This document shows positions 1 through 7,104 of a stretch of 9,957 nt of DNA, piece by piece. Position 1 is the first letter of the stretch. Each line of letters begins with the position of its first letter. The notes under the pieces were generated by a model. The model did no database searches and was not told the origin of the DNA. It saw nothing but the letters and a program-made list of their open reading frames with translations. Both the position numbers and the translations under genes were made by a program. This DNA is from Anaerolineae bacterium (GTDB lineage Bacteria > Chloroflexota > Anaerolineae > Aggregatilineales > UBA2796), in assembly GCA_020851855.1 (NCBI GenBank), contig JADZBY010000241.1, positions 1 to 9,957 of the forward strand. Direction: 5' to 3'.

Positions 1-1
1 C

Positions 2-241
2 GTGCAGAACGACCCGGCGGCGCTGCGGGCGGTGCTCTTTGACCCGGCGTTCTCCCCGATCCCGGCGCAGTTCCGGCTGTACGCCGGTGGCCAGCGTGCG
101 CCGCTGGTCGTGGCCGGGCTGGCGCGATACGGCGTCCCGGCGTTTTGGGCGGTGATTACCCCGCTGGCATTGGTCGCCGGGCTGATCGGGGCGGTGGGGC
201 GGTGCGTGCGCCTGTTACGGAAAGCGGACGAGGGGCGTTGA
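2..241 (+). CDS. C-terminal part of an unrecognised membrane protein (5' partial)
   Basis: The reading frame is open from the window edge to a TGA at 239-241, so only the last 79 residues of a longer protein are visible. The GTG at position 2 is probably an internal valine rather than a start. The visible part has a polar stretch (about residues 1-40), one hydrophobic segment (about residues 44-66, containing FWAVITPLALVAGLIGAVG) and a short positively charged tail with RLLRK. This pattern fits a membrane protein ending in a cytoplasmic tail, or a single C-terminal anchor. I do not recognise a family from this fragment. Its last codons form the left arm of a hairpin that probably ends its transcript. 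Confidence 0.6.
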   Translation: MQNDPAALRAVLFDPAFSPIPAQFRLYAGGQRAPLVVAGLARYGVPAFWAVITPLALVAGLIGAVGRCVRLLRKADEGR

Positions 242-252
242 GGCCCCTCGTC
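227..252. terminator. Hairpin between convergent genes, overlapping the stop codon
   Basis: There is a perfect 10-bp inverted repeat: GACGAGGGGC at 227-236 and GCCCCTCGTC at 243-252, with a 6-nt loop. The TGA stop of the upstream (+) gene lies in the loop region. The (-) strand gene ends only 29 bases away at 281. On the (+) strand no T-run follows; on the (-) strand CGCTTTCC follows. It is therefore a plausible but imperfect bidirectional terminator. Confidence 0.55.
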
Positions 253-280
253 GCTTGCGTGGTGCAATCGGGGATGTCGG

Positions 281-1414
281 TCAGTTCGCAGCCGGCGGCA
301 GGATGACGCCGTTCATGGTGTGGATGACGCCGTTGCTGACGAAGATGTCCGTCTCGAACAGCGGGGCGTCGTTGATGGTCACGCCGCTCTCGCCAGCCAT
401 CACGGTAAAGGGCGAGCCGTTCAGCGTGGTGACTTCGAGCGTGCCCATGTTCGCACCCAGGCCGGCCACCACGTCACGGCGGGCCACCTGGCCATCGATC
501 ACGTGGTAGGTCAGGATGTTGGTCAGCGCCGGGATGTCGGCCAGCAGACCCTCGACCGTGCCAGCGGGCAGGGCGGCAAAAGCGGCGTCATTGGGCGCGA
601 AGATGGTCAGCGGACCCTCGCCGGAGAGCGCACCGCCCAGGTCAGCGGCGGTCGCCGCAGCGAGCAGCGTCGCAAAGCTGCGCGACGGGTTGGTGGCCGG
701 CTGCGCGGCGAGCCATTCAACCGCGTTCCAAGCCGACGCATTGGCCTGAGCAAGCTGGTAGCCGTTGTCCGTCAGCGTGCCGACGGCGGCGATCAGGTGC
801 TGCGTGCCCGCATAGGCAGTCCACGGCGTCTCCACGACAACCGTTTCCGGCGCGCCGGTAGCCGTGATCTTGATGGTCACTTCCTCAGCCGGGGCGTTGA
901 TGGTCGCATAGGCATTGAAGGGCACGTTTTCCAGGATCATGGCGTCGTCGGCGTAGATGTCAACCGCCGGGGCGTCGCTGATGCCGTGCAGGATGGTGAT
1001 CGTGCTGCCGCCTTCCATCATGGTCAGGGCCGCAAGCTGCGCCGTGTCGTCGATGACCAGCGGGCCAAAGGACGAGTCGGCAAGCTGGCCGGTCGCGGCG
1101 ATGGTGTAGCTTGTGCCGGCGGCGAAGTCCAGGTCCACGGGGCCGATCACGGCGGCGTCAATGCCCGATCCGGCGGGCGCGACGGCGATAGAGTACGCGC
1201 CGGCGTCAAGCGCGACGTAGGAAGTCACTTCAGGATAGGGCAGGTTCGTGATGGCGGCCTCGCCGTTCACAAACACATCCACGGCGGGCGCGTCCACGGC
1301 GAAGTGCGCGACGCGGATCATCGCCTTTTCCGCCATCTGCGCCTGGGCAGGGACCGCCGCGCCGAGAATAAGGGCCGCAAGCGCCAGCGCGAATACCGAC
1401 ATACGAAGCTTCAT
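281..1414 (-). CDS. Secreted DUF4397 (two repeats) plus fasciclin/FAS1 domain protein
   Basis: The predicted product is 377 aa. The start at 1414 is chosen because GAGAGGG lies just upstream and the residues that follow form a clean signal peptide: MKLR, a hydrophobic core at residues 6-20, and an AQA cleavage motif near residue 25. An upstream in-frame ATG at 1429 would only add five residues and would occupy the ribosome binding site. Residues about 31-128 and 138-222 are two related DUF4397 repeats; the motif DAPAVD occurs in both (residues 41-46 and 147-152). Residues about 247-377 are a FAS1 domain with the H1-type box IFAPNDAAF (271-279), the YH pair at 303-304 and the closing VSNGVIHTMNGVILP. 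FAS1 domains are extracellular adhesion modules; DUF4397 has no established function. There is no sortase motif or C-terminal membrane anchor, so the protein is probably secreted or held by interactions with other envelope components. It is transcribed away from nifJ's terminator, probably as a single gene. Confidence 0.92.
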   Translation of the reverse strand: MKLRMSVFALALAALILGAAVPAQAQMAEKAMIRVAHFAVDAPAVDVFVNGEAAITNLPYPEVTSYVALDAGAYSIAVAPAGSGIDAAVIGPVDLDFAAGTSYTIAATGQLADSSFGPLVIDDTAQLAALTMMEGGSTITILHGISDAPAVDIYADDAMILENVPFNAYATINAPAEEVTIKITATGAPETVVVETPWTAYAGTQHLIAAVGTLTDNGYQLAQANASAWNAVEWLAAQPATNPSRSFATLLAAATAADLGGALSGEGPLTIFAPNDAAFAALPAGTVEGLLADIPALTNILTYHVIDGQVARRDVVAGLGANMGTLEVTTLNGSPFTVMAGESGVTINDAPLFETDIFVSNGVIHTMNGVILPPAAN

Positions 1415-1495
1415 CGTTTTCCCTCTCATCGTTTGCGTTCGTCTTCACAGGTGCAATGTGTCTAAACCACATCTACACATTATGGAGACTTTGTT

Positions 1496-1524
1496 AAGCT
1501 ACGCATGAGAGCGACTTGAGTCAA
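1496..1524 (-). promoter_or_regulatory. Candidate promoter for the DUF4397-FAS1 gene
   Basis: Read on the (-) strand, TTGACT (1524-1519) is followed after 17 bases by TAGCTT (1501-1496). The -35 box is good and the -10 box poor (3 of 6). It lies in an A+T-rich stretch between nifJ's terminator and the gene, leaving a leader of about 75 nt. A better -10-like hexamer, CATAAT, lies further downstream but has no matching -35 box. Confidence 0.3.
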
Positions 1525-1560
1525 AGATTAGACAAAAGTTGTACACGGTAGTATACGAAA

Positions 1561-1587
1561 ACGGGGCGGAAGGTCATTCCGCCCCGT
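1561..1587 (-). terminator. Rho-independent terminator of nifJ
   Basis: A perfect 11-bp stem is formed by ACGGGGCGGAA (1561-1571) and TTCCGCCCCGT (1577-1587) with a 5-nt loop. Read on the (-) strand, the stem is followed by TTTCGTATAC, so the U-tract is on the side expected for nifJ, which stops 60 bases upstream at 1647. It separates nifJ from the next (-) gene. Confidence 0.8.
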
Positions 1588-1646
1588 AATGCACCCATCT
1601 GAAGTGCAGGGGGAGACAGTGGGGACGTTGAGGCTGGCGGCTTCGT

Positions 1647-4600
1647 TTACTTGTTGCCGCTCGCCATCAACTGGTAGGTGTTCCAGCGGGCGATCACGTC
1701 CTCGTGCATCAGGTCGGCCAGCGCCTTGGCGCGCTCCGGGTCGGCCTTACGCAGGACGGCGAAGCGCCCCTGCTTGTACATGAAGTCTTCCAGGCCCTCG
1801 ATCTCGAGCCGCGAGTCGAGCGTGAAGGGATTCTTGCCGTCTTCGACCGCCGGGTTGTAGCGGTACAGCGGCCAGAAGCCGGACTGCACGGCGTCCTTCA
1901 TCATGTCCATGCCGAACGACATGTTCTTGAACTCGTGCGCGATGCACGTGGCATACGAGATGACGAGCGACGGGCCATTGAAGGCTTCCGCTTCCTGGAT
2001 GGCGCGGATCGTCTGCGTCGGGTTCGCGCCCATCGCGATCTGCGCGACGTACACGTTGCCGTAGCTCATCGCCACCAGGCCCAGGTCCTTTTTGCGGGTC
2101 GGCTTGCCCGCCGCGGCGAATTTCGCCACGGCAGCGCGCGGCGTCGCCTTGGACATCTGGCCGCCGGTGTTCGAGTACACGCCGGTGTCGAGGACCAGGA
2201 TGTTCACGTTCTTGCCAGAGGCCAGCACGTGATCGAGGCCGCCGAAGCCGATGTCATAGGCCCAGCCGTCGCCGCCGAAGATCCAGACCGTCTTCTTGAC
2301 CAGGTAATCCGCCACGGAGAGCATCTGCTTGCTCAGCGAGTCGGACTGGTCCTTGAGGGCGGCCTTGAGCTGCTCGACGCGCGCCCGCTGCTCTTCGAGG
2401 CCGATCAGGGTGCTCTGGTCAGCGCCCTTGATCGCGCTCAACAGGGCGGTGTCGCCGCGGCTCTCGGCCAGCATCCGGTCCAGCAGCTCCAGGGCGTACT
2501 GGTTGAGCTTGTCGATGGTCAGGCGCATGCCCAGGCCAAACTCGGCGTTGTCTTCGAACAGCGAGTTCGACCAGGCCGGGCCGCGCCCATCGGGCCGCAC
2601 GGCGTAGGGCGTGGTGGGCAGGTTGCCGCCGTAGATGGACGAGCAGCCGGTCGCGTTGGCGACGACCATGTGATCGCCGTACAGCTGGCTGATGAGCTTG
2701 ATATAGGGCGTCTCGCCGCAGCCGGAGCACGCGCCGGAGAACTCGAACAGCGGCTGCAGGAACTGCGAGCCTTTGACCGTGAACGGGTTGATCTTATCCA
2801 GCGGCAGTTCGGGCAGGCTCAGGAAGTAGTCCCAGTTGCGGGCTTCCTTCTCGCGGATCGGGGCCTGCGGGGCCATGTTGATGGCGCGCTTGTCGGTCTT
2901 GACGCCGTTGACCTTTTCGAAGGCCGGGCAGACCTCGACGCACAGGCCGCAGCCGGTGCAGTCTTCGGGCGCGACCTGCACGGTGTAGCGCATCCCGGCG
3001 AACTCGCGGCCCTTGCCAGGCAGCGACTTGAAGCCGTCGGGCGCGTTGCCGTTGCCATACGCCTCGGGGTACATCTTCACGCGGATGGTGGCGTGTGGGC
3101 ACACCAGCGCGCACTGGTTGCACTGGATGCAGATGTCCGGCTCCCAGACCGGGATCTCCGAGGCGATGTTGCGCTTTTCGTACTGCGAGGTGGCCGTCGG
3201 GTACGTGCCGTCCACGGGCATGGCCGAGACGGGCAGCGTGTCGCCGCGCATGGCGATCATCTGAGCGGTCACTTTTTGCACGAACTCGGGGGCGGTGGCC
3301 GGGACCGGCGGGCGGATGCCGAGCGCGCTCGTCACCTCAGCCGGGACCGCCACTTCCTGGATGCGCTCGACGGCCAGCTGCGCAGCGCGGATGTTCTGGT
3401 CAACGATGACCTGGCCCTTGTCGCCGTAGGTGTCTTCGATGGCCATCTTCATCAGCTTGGCCGCTTCGTCCTTCGGCAGCACGCCGGAGATTTCGAAGAA
3501 GGCCGCCTGCATCGTGGTGTTGATGCGCCCGCCCAGGCCGAGCGACTTGGCCAGCTTGAGCGCGTCGATGACGTAGAACTTGGCCTGCTTGGCGACCAGC
3601 GCCTTCTGGACCTCGACCGGCAGCCGATCCCAGACTTCCTCGGCAGAGTACGGGCTGTTCAGCAGGAACGTGCCGCCCTGCTTCAGGTTGCTGAGCATGT
3701 CGAAACGCTCAAGGAAGCTGAAGTTGTGGCAGGCCAGGAAGTCCGCCTGCTGGATCAGGTACGTGCTGCGGATGGGCGTCTTGCCGAAGCGCAGGTGCGA
3801 GACGGTCATCGAGCCGGATTTCTTCGAGTCGATGACGAAGTAGCCCTGGGCATAGAAATCGGTGGCCTTGCCGATGATCTTGATCGTGTTCTTGTTCGCG
3901 CCGACCGTGCCGTCCGAGCCGAGGCCGTAGAACATGGCCGTGTGCGTGCCCGTCGGCTCGCTGTAGAACGTGTTGTCCCACGGCAGGTTCGAGTTGCTCA
4001 CGTCATCGATGATGCCGACCGTGAAATGGTTCTTGGGAGTCGCCGTCTTCAGGTTGTCGAAGACGGACTTGGCCATGCCGGCGTTAAATTCCTTGGAGCC
4101 GAGGCCGTAGCGCCCACCGACGATGAGCGGCATGGCCGCCAGCGCGCCAGTGGCCACCGCTTCGGCCAGCGACGCCGTCACGTCGAGGTACAGCGGCTCG
4201 CCCAGCGCGCCGGGTTCCTTCGTGCGGTCGAGCACGGCAATGCGCTTGACCGTAGCGGGCAGCGCCTTGACCAACGCCGCGCCGTCGAAGGGCCGGTACA
4301 GCCGCACGCACAGCACGCCGACCTTCTCGCCGTGCTGGTTCAGGTAATCGGTCACTTCTTGCAGCGTTTCGGCGCTGGACCCCATCGCCACGACGACGCG
4401 GTCGGCGTCCGGCGCGCCGTAGTAGTCGAACAGGTGATAGCGGCGGCCCGTGAGCGCGGCGAACTTGTCCATCATCTCCTGGACGATGGCGGGCGTGGCG
4501 GCGTAGTACGGGTTGACCGTCTCGCGGCCCTGGAAGTACACATCCGGGTTCTGGGCCGCGCCGCGCATGACCGGGCGGTCCGGCGACAAGCCGCGCAGGC

Positions 4601-5222
4601 GGTGTGCGATGACCAGATCGTCATCGATCATGGCCCGCATGTCGTCCTGGGTCAGCGCCTCGATCTTCTGAATCTCGTGCGAGGTGCGGAAGCCGTCGAA
4701 GAAGTGCACGAAGGGCACACGCGCCTTGAGCGTGGCGGCGTGGGCGATCAGCGCCAGGTCCATCGCTTCCTGCGGCGAGGCCGAGCCGAGCAGCGCCCAG
4801 CCCGTCTGGCGCACGGCCATCACGTCCGAGTGATCGCCGAAGATGGACAGCGCCTGGGCGGCCAGCGCACGCGCCGCCACGTGAAAGACCGTCGAGGTCA
4901 GCTCGCCGGCGATTTTGTACATGTTCGGGATCATGAGCAGCAGGCCCTGCGACGCCGTGAACGTCGTGGCCAGCGTGCCGGTGGTCAGCGCGCCGTGCAC
5001 TGCGCCCGCCGCGCCGCCTTCGGATTGCATCTCGACCACCTGCGGGACTGTCCCCCAGATGTTGGCTCTGCCGTTGGCAGAAAATTCGTCCGCCCATTCA
5101 CCCATCGCCGACGAGGGCGTGATCGGGTAAATGGCGATGACCTCGCTCACGGCGTGGGCCACGGTAGCGGTAGCGGCGTTGGCGTCAATGGTGACGACCT
5201 GCCGTCCATTCTTTTCAGGCAT
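1647..5222 (-). CDS. nifJ: Pyruvate:ferredoxin (flavodoxin) oxidoreductase, single-chain
   Basis: This enzyme oxidatively decarboxylates pyruvate with CoA to acetyl-CoA and CO2 and reduces ferredoxin or flavodoxin in the cytoplasm; it can also run in reverse. The chosen start gives 1191 aa. MPEKNGRQVVTIDAN resembles usual NifJ N-termini and AGGGG lies 9 nt upstream. An in-frame ATG at 5249 would add nine residues. Visible domains (numbered from 5222): domain I with YPITPSS (32-38); domain II about 251-400; the gamma-like domain about 405-620 with GLGSDGTVGANKNT; the EKR motif (682-684); two ferredoxin-type clusters with Cys 698/701/704/708 and 755/758/761/765; the thiamine-pyrophosphate domain with GDGWAYDIG (from 984) and the proximal cluster Cys 832/835/860/1093. 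Thr35, Glu68 and Arg118 match the Desulfovibrio africanus active-site residues at a constant +4 offset, and Asn1018 lies in YSNTGGQ. The long C-terminal extension of the D. africanus enzyme appears to be missing. The gene is monocistronic, diverging from a flavoprotein gene. No key residue is lost. Confidence 0.97.
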   Translation of the reverse strand: MPEKNGRQVVTIDANAATATVAHAVSEVIAIYPITPSSAMGEWADEFSANGRANIWGTVPQVVEMQSEGGAAGAVHGALTTGTLATTFTASQGLLLMIPNMYKIAGELTSTVFHVAARALAAQALSIFGDHSDVMAVRQTGWALLGSASPQEAMDLALIAHAATLKARVPFVHFFDGFRTSHEIQKIEALTQDDMRAMIDDDLVIAHRLRGLSPDRPVMRGAAQNPDVYFQGRETVNPYYAATPAIVQEMMDKFAALTGRRYHLFDYYGAPDADRVVVAMGSSAETLQEVTDYLNQHGEKVGVLCVRLYRPFDGAALVKALPATVKRIAVLDRTKEPGALGEPLYLDVTASLAEAVATGALAAMPLIVGGRYGLGSKEFNAGMAKSVFDNLKTATPKNHFTVGIIDDVSNSNLPWDNTFYSEPTGTHTAMFYGLGSDGTVGANKNTIKIIGKATDFYAQGYFVIDSKKSGSMTVSHLRFGKTPIRSTYLIQQADFLACHNFSFLERFDMLSNLKQGGTFLLNSPYSAEEVWDRLPVEVQKALVAKQAKFYVIDALKLAKSLGLGGRINTTMQAAFFEISGVLPKDEAAKLMKMAIEDTYGDKGQVIVDQNIRAAQLAVERIQEVAVPAEVTSALGIRPPVPATAPEFVQKVTAQMIAMRGDTLPVSAMPVDGTYPTATSQYEKRNIASEIPVWEPDICIQCNQCALVCPHATIRVKMYPEAYGNGNAPDGFKSLPGKGREFAGMRYTVQVAPEDCTGCGLCVEVCPAFEKVNGVKTDKRAINMAPQAPIREKEARNWDYFLSLPELPLDKINPFTVKGSQFLQPLFEFSGACSGCGETPYIKLISQLYGDHMVVANATGCSSIYGGNLPTTPYAVRPDGRGPAWSNSLFEDNAEFGLGMRLTIDKLNQYALELLDRMLAESRGDTALLSAIKGADQSTLIGLEEQRARVEQLKAALKDQSDSLSKQMLSVADYLVKKTVWIFGGDGWAYDIGFGGLDHVLASGKNVNILVLDTGVYSNTGGQMSKATPRAAVAKFAAAGKPTRKKDLGLVAMSYGNVYVAQIAMGANPTQTIRAIQEAEAFNGPSLVISYATCIAHEFKNMSFGMDMMKDAVQSGFWPLYRYNPAVEDGKNPFTLDSRLEIEGLEDFMYKQGRFAVLRKADPERAKALADLMHEDVIARWNTYQLMASGNK

Positions 5223-5272
5223 GTTTCGGAACCCCTGCTGAGTATTCATCTACCTGACCTGTAGCCTAACAC

Positions 5273-5286
5273 CGCGCTACAGCGCG
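5273..5286. repeat. 14-bp dyad in the nifJ leader
   Basis: CGCGCT-AC-AGCGCG is a perfect inverted repeat with a 2-nt centre, 51-64 bases upstream of the chosen nifJ start. It could be an operator for a dimeric regulator or simply chance in G+C-rich DNA. No known regulator site is recognised. Confidence 0.25.
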
Positions 5287-5337
5287 CCAAAGTGAGGAAT
5301 AGCATAATTTTCATGTCAGTTGTCACTTATCGCGGTG

Positions 5338-5349
5338 CGCCGCGCGGCG
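5338..5349. promoter_or_regulatory. 12-bp palindrome in the divergent nifJ / flavoprotein intergenic region
   Basis: CGCCGCGCGGCG is a perfect palindrome. It sits in the 17-bp spacer between weak promoter-like hexamers on the (+) strand: TTATCG at 5327-5332 and TAAAGT at 5350-5355. The arrangement would suit a regulator controlling the (+) gene, but the hexamers match only 3 and 4 of 6 consensus positions. The rest of the intergenic region is locally A+T-rich (about 5297-5330, with two TGACA copies on the (-) strand) and shows no confident nifJ promoter. Confidence 0.2.
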
Positions 5350-5463
5350 TAAAGTAATGATCAGTTGGAATTAAACGCCGCTTGCGCCTGCCGCGAGACT
5401 CCGCGACGGACATTCCAGGCTGTCATCGCCACATCGCCCGCTATTGAGAGGAGCCTTTCTCCG

Positions 5464-6456
5464 ATGGTCGATCTATCTACCACCTATCTTGGGGTGAAAC
5501 TCAAGAACCCGCTCGTCGTCTCTGCCAGCTCGATCTCCAACCATATCGACACGGTGAAGGCCGCCGAGAACGCCGGGGCTGCCGGGCTGGTGATTCGCTC
5601 GCTGTTTGAGGAGCAGATTGCGCTGGAAGGCCACTACCTTCTGGAGCGCGCCGAGCGTGAAGCGGAGAGCCTGGTGGAAGCGAGCAACTCGTATTTCCCA
5701 AGCGTGAAGCACGGCGGCCCGCGCGAGCACCTGATGTGGGTGGAAAAGACGCGCCAGGCGGTCAAGATGCCCATCTTCGCCAGCCTGAACGCGGTGACGC
5801 CCGGAGCCTGGGTCGATTATGCCCGCCAGCTCACCGATACCGGCGTGAACGGCCTCGAAGTGAACTTCTACTTTGTCGCCACCGACCCGGCCCGCAGCGG
5901 CGCGGACATTGAGAAGAGCCTGTACGAAGTGGTCGAGAACGTGCGCGCGGCCACCAAACTGCCCATCGCCGTCAAGCTCAGCCCGTATTTCACATCCATC
6001 GTGAACGTCGTCTCCGAACTGGAGAAGCGCGGCGTGAACGGCGTCGTGCTCTTCAACCGGTTCTTGCAGCCCGACATCGACGCCGACACGGAATCGGTGT
6101 ACAGCGAGATGGTGCTCAGCACGCCCGCCGAGATGCGCGCGCCGCTGCGTTGGGTGGCCATTCTGCACGGGCGCGTCGGGCTGGACCTGTGCCTGAACTC
6201 CGGCGTGCACAGCGGCACGGACGCCATCCGGGCGCTTCTGGCGGGTGCGAATGCCGTCCAGATGACCGCCACCCTACTCAAGAACGGCATCCCGTACCTG
6301 TCCACGATGCTGATCAACATGCAGGACTGGATGACGGAGCACAACTACGAGAAGTTGAGCGATTTCCAGGGCAAATTGAGCCAGAAACACTGCGATGACC
6401 CGTTCGCCTTTGAGCGGGCGCAGTATGTGAAGCTCATCCTGCGCCAGGGACTTTAA
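5464..6456 (+). CDS. Dihydroorotate dehydrogenase-like FMN-dependent protein
   Basis: The predicted product is 330 aa, a cytoplasmic TIM-barrel flavoprotein related to PyrD and PreA. The start at 5464 is supported by GAGAGGAG at 5446-5453 and by the family-like N-terminus MVDLSTTYLGVKLKNPLVVSA; the frame is open back to 5365, but that part looks like non-coding leader. Visible elements (numbered from 5464) are the N-terminal beta strand with NPLVVSASSIS (15-25), the substrate-loop region EVNFYFVATDP (132-142), the flavin-contacting lysine in VKLSPY (Lys171), and the C-terminal phosphate-binding region SGVHSGTDA (246-254) plus GANAVQMTATLLKNG. In true class 1 DHODs the loop reads like NLSCPN or NLSSPN with a catalytic Cys or Ser. 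Here the aligned position is Phe137 and no Cys or Ser is close by, so pyrimidine synthesis is unlikely to be its job. It fits the 'dihydroorotate dehydrogenase-like protein' family of unknown substrate. It diverges from nifJ, suggesting a link to anaerobic redox metabolism. Function unproven. Confidence 0.88.
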   Translation: MVDLSTTYLGVKLKNPLVVSASSISNHIDTVKAAENAGAAGLVIRSLFEEQIALEGHYLLERAEREAESLVEASNSYFPSVKHGGPREHLMWVEKTRQAVKMPIFASLNAVTPGAWVDYARQLTDTGVNGLEVNFYFVATDPARSGADIEKSLYEVVENVRAATKLPIAVKLSPYFTSIVNVVSELEKRGVNGVVLFNRFLQPDIDADTESVYSEMVLSTPAEMRAPLRWVAILHGRVGLDLCLNSGVHSGTDAIRALLAGANAVQMTATLLKNGIPYLSTMLINMQDWMTEHNYEKLSDFQGKLSQKHCDDPFAFERAQYVKLILRQGL

Positions 6457-6487
6457 CGGACTCCATCGCGGCCCACGCTCTGTTTGC

Positions 6488-6521
6488 ACGGCCACACCTG
6501 GAAAAAACCGGGGGTGGCCGT
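6488..6521 (+). terminator. Strong hairpin after the DHOD-like gene
   Basis: An 8-bp outer stem (ACGGCCAC 6488-6495 with GTGGCCGT 6514-6521) continues after one A/G mismatch into a 5-bp inner stem (CCTGG 6497-6501 with CCGGG 6508-6512, one G-U pair) closed by a six-A loop. The downstream CGCGTTTGTT is only moderately U-rich. It begins 32 bases after the stop codon and is most likely the transcription terminator. Confidence 0.65.
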
Positions 6522-6611
6522 CGCGTTTGTTGCGCATACCTGCACCTGGTCAGGTTGCCACAAATCTACCATTCTTTAACCCATGCGTAACCATTTGACG
6601 CATTTTGGCCT

Positions 6612-6617
6612 TATAAT
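6612..6617 (+). promoter_or_regulatory. Candidate -10 box (TATAAT) upstream of the small winged-helix-like gene
   Basis: A perfect TATAAT lies 113 bases upstream of the next start codon. The nearest -35-like sequence, TTGACG at 6595-6600, is only 11 bases away, which is too close for a normal sigma-70 promoter. The hexamer sits between the arms of a short inverted repeat, GGCCT (6607-6611) and AGGCC (6624-6628). Apart from this and the upstream hairpin, nothing else is seen in the gene-free stretch 6522-6730. Confidence 0.25.
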
Positions 6618-6730
6618 GGAATGAGGCCGAATAGAGATACCATCGACACACCCGTTTTCCTTTATGGTAGGCTGCCTCCCGACAGTCTGCCGCATTCGAA
6701 CTAAAGCTTATCGGAAAGGAGTGTGCCCCC

Positions 6731-7012
6731 ATGACGATGGAAATGACCCCGGATCTGTGGCATGAGCTGGAACGGATAGAAACCGCCTGGTACGAGGTCG
6801 GCACACAGCAGCTATCCTTTGCCCACCACGAGCGCATTGACAAGCTCAAGCTGCTGTGCAAGATGGGCTACGTCCGCTGGTGGGAGCATGTGGACGGGCG
6901 GCATTCGTTTTTCGGCATCACCGAACAGGGCTGCGAGGCGCTCAAGGGCTACCGGTTAGAGGCCGACACGCGCAAGAGGAAGGATATCCTATGGCCGAGG
7001 GCAAGCCAATAA
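6731..7012 (+). CDS. Small winged-helix-like protein of unknown function
   Basis: The predicted product is 93 aa. The start is supported by GGAAAGGAG at 6713-6721, 9 nt upstream of the ATG. The N-terminal half is helical and charged (LWHELERIETAWYEVG, then HHERIDKLKLLCKMGYVRWW). The segment from about residue 44 onward, with GYVRWW, a turn (DGRHSFFG) and ITEQGCEALKGY, resembles the end of a winged-helix fold: recognition helix, wing, then the common 'T..G..AL' helix of MarR/PadR-like regulators. It is too short to hold a full dimerisation domain. I do not recognise a named family. It is a single gene between two terminator-like hairpins, and its last codons overlap a tiny ORF in another frame. 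It may be a small DNA-binding regulator, but this rests on the motif only. Confidence 0.7.
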   Translation: MTMEMTPDLWHELERIETAWYEVGTQQLSFAHHERIDKLKLLCKMGYVRWWEHVDGRHSFFGITEQGCEALKGYRLEADTRKRKDILWPRASQ

Positions 7013-7050
7013 GCGGCGCACGCCTTCTGCACCCGCCCCCACGCCCGTGA
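6991..7050 (+). CDS. Possible 19-residue overlapping small ORF
   Basis: An ATG at 6991 is preceded by GAGGAAGGA (6976-6984) with a 6-nt gap, an almost ideal ribosome binding site. The frame runs to TGA at 7048-7050 and encodes MAEGKPISGARLLHPPPRP. It overlaps the last 22 bases of the 93-aa gene in another frame, and its stop lies inside the terminator stem. It could be a translationally coupled small protein, or the purine-rich stretch may just be the Lys/Arg codons (RKRKD) of the upstream gene. Proline-rich and without a known motif. Confidence 0.2.
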   Translation: MAEGKPISGARLLHPPPRP

Positions 7051-7086
7051 CGGCGCGCTGAGATCGCCATCGCGGGCGTTTTTGTT
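7041..7086 (+). terminator. Rho-independent terminator after the small winged-helix-like gene
   Basis: A 15-position stem (ACGCCCGTGACGGCG 7041-7055 with CGCCATCGCGGGCGT 7065-7079) has one C/A mismatch and one G-U pair, a 9-nt loop, and is followed by TTTTGTT (7080-7086). It is oriented for (+) strand transcription and also lies between two convergent genes. Confidence 0.88.
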
Positions 7087-7104
7087 GAACGTAGGGTCTG
7101 TGCG

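Noticed and set aside
320..1465. Long (+) open frame opposite the DUF4397-FAS1 gene
   Set aside because: Same codon-bias shadow; no ribosome binding site, no recognisable domain, while the (-) frame has a signal peptide and FAS1 motifs.
1704..5264. Very long (+) open frame exactly opposite nifJ (over 1180 codons)
   Set aside because: It mirrors the strongly G+C-biased third positions of nifJ; the translation is rich in Arg, His, Asp, Val and Gly with no domain, and nifJ is certain on the other strand.
5365..5463. N-terminal extension of the DHOD-like protein to the first in-frame start at 5365
   Set aside because: The extra 33 residues do not look like the family's N-terminus, and a good ribosome binding site precedes the ATG at 5464.
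6595..6617. TTGACG and TATAAT as a complete sigma-70 promoter
   Set aside because: The spacer is only 11 bases, too short for simultaneous recognition; only the TATAAT is kept as a weak candidate.
6638..6669. TACCAT / ATGGTA inverted repeat as a structured RNA or riboswitch
   Set aside because: Only 6 bp with a loop of about 20 bases; no conserved riboswitch pattern is recognised.
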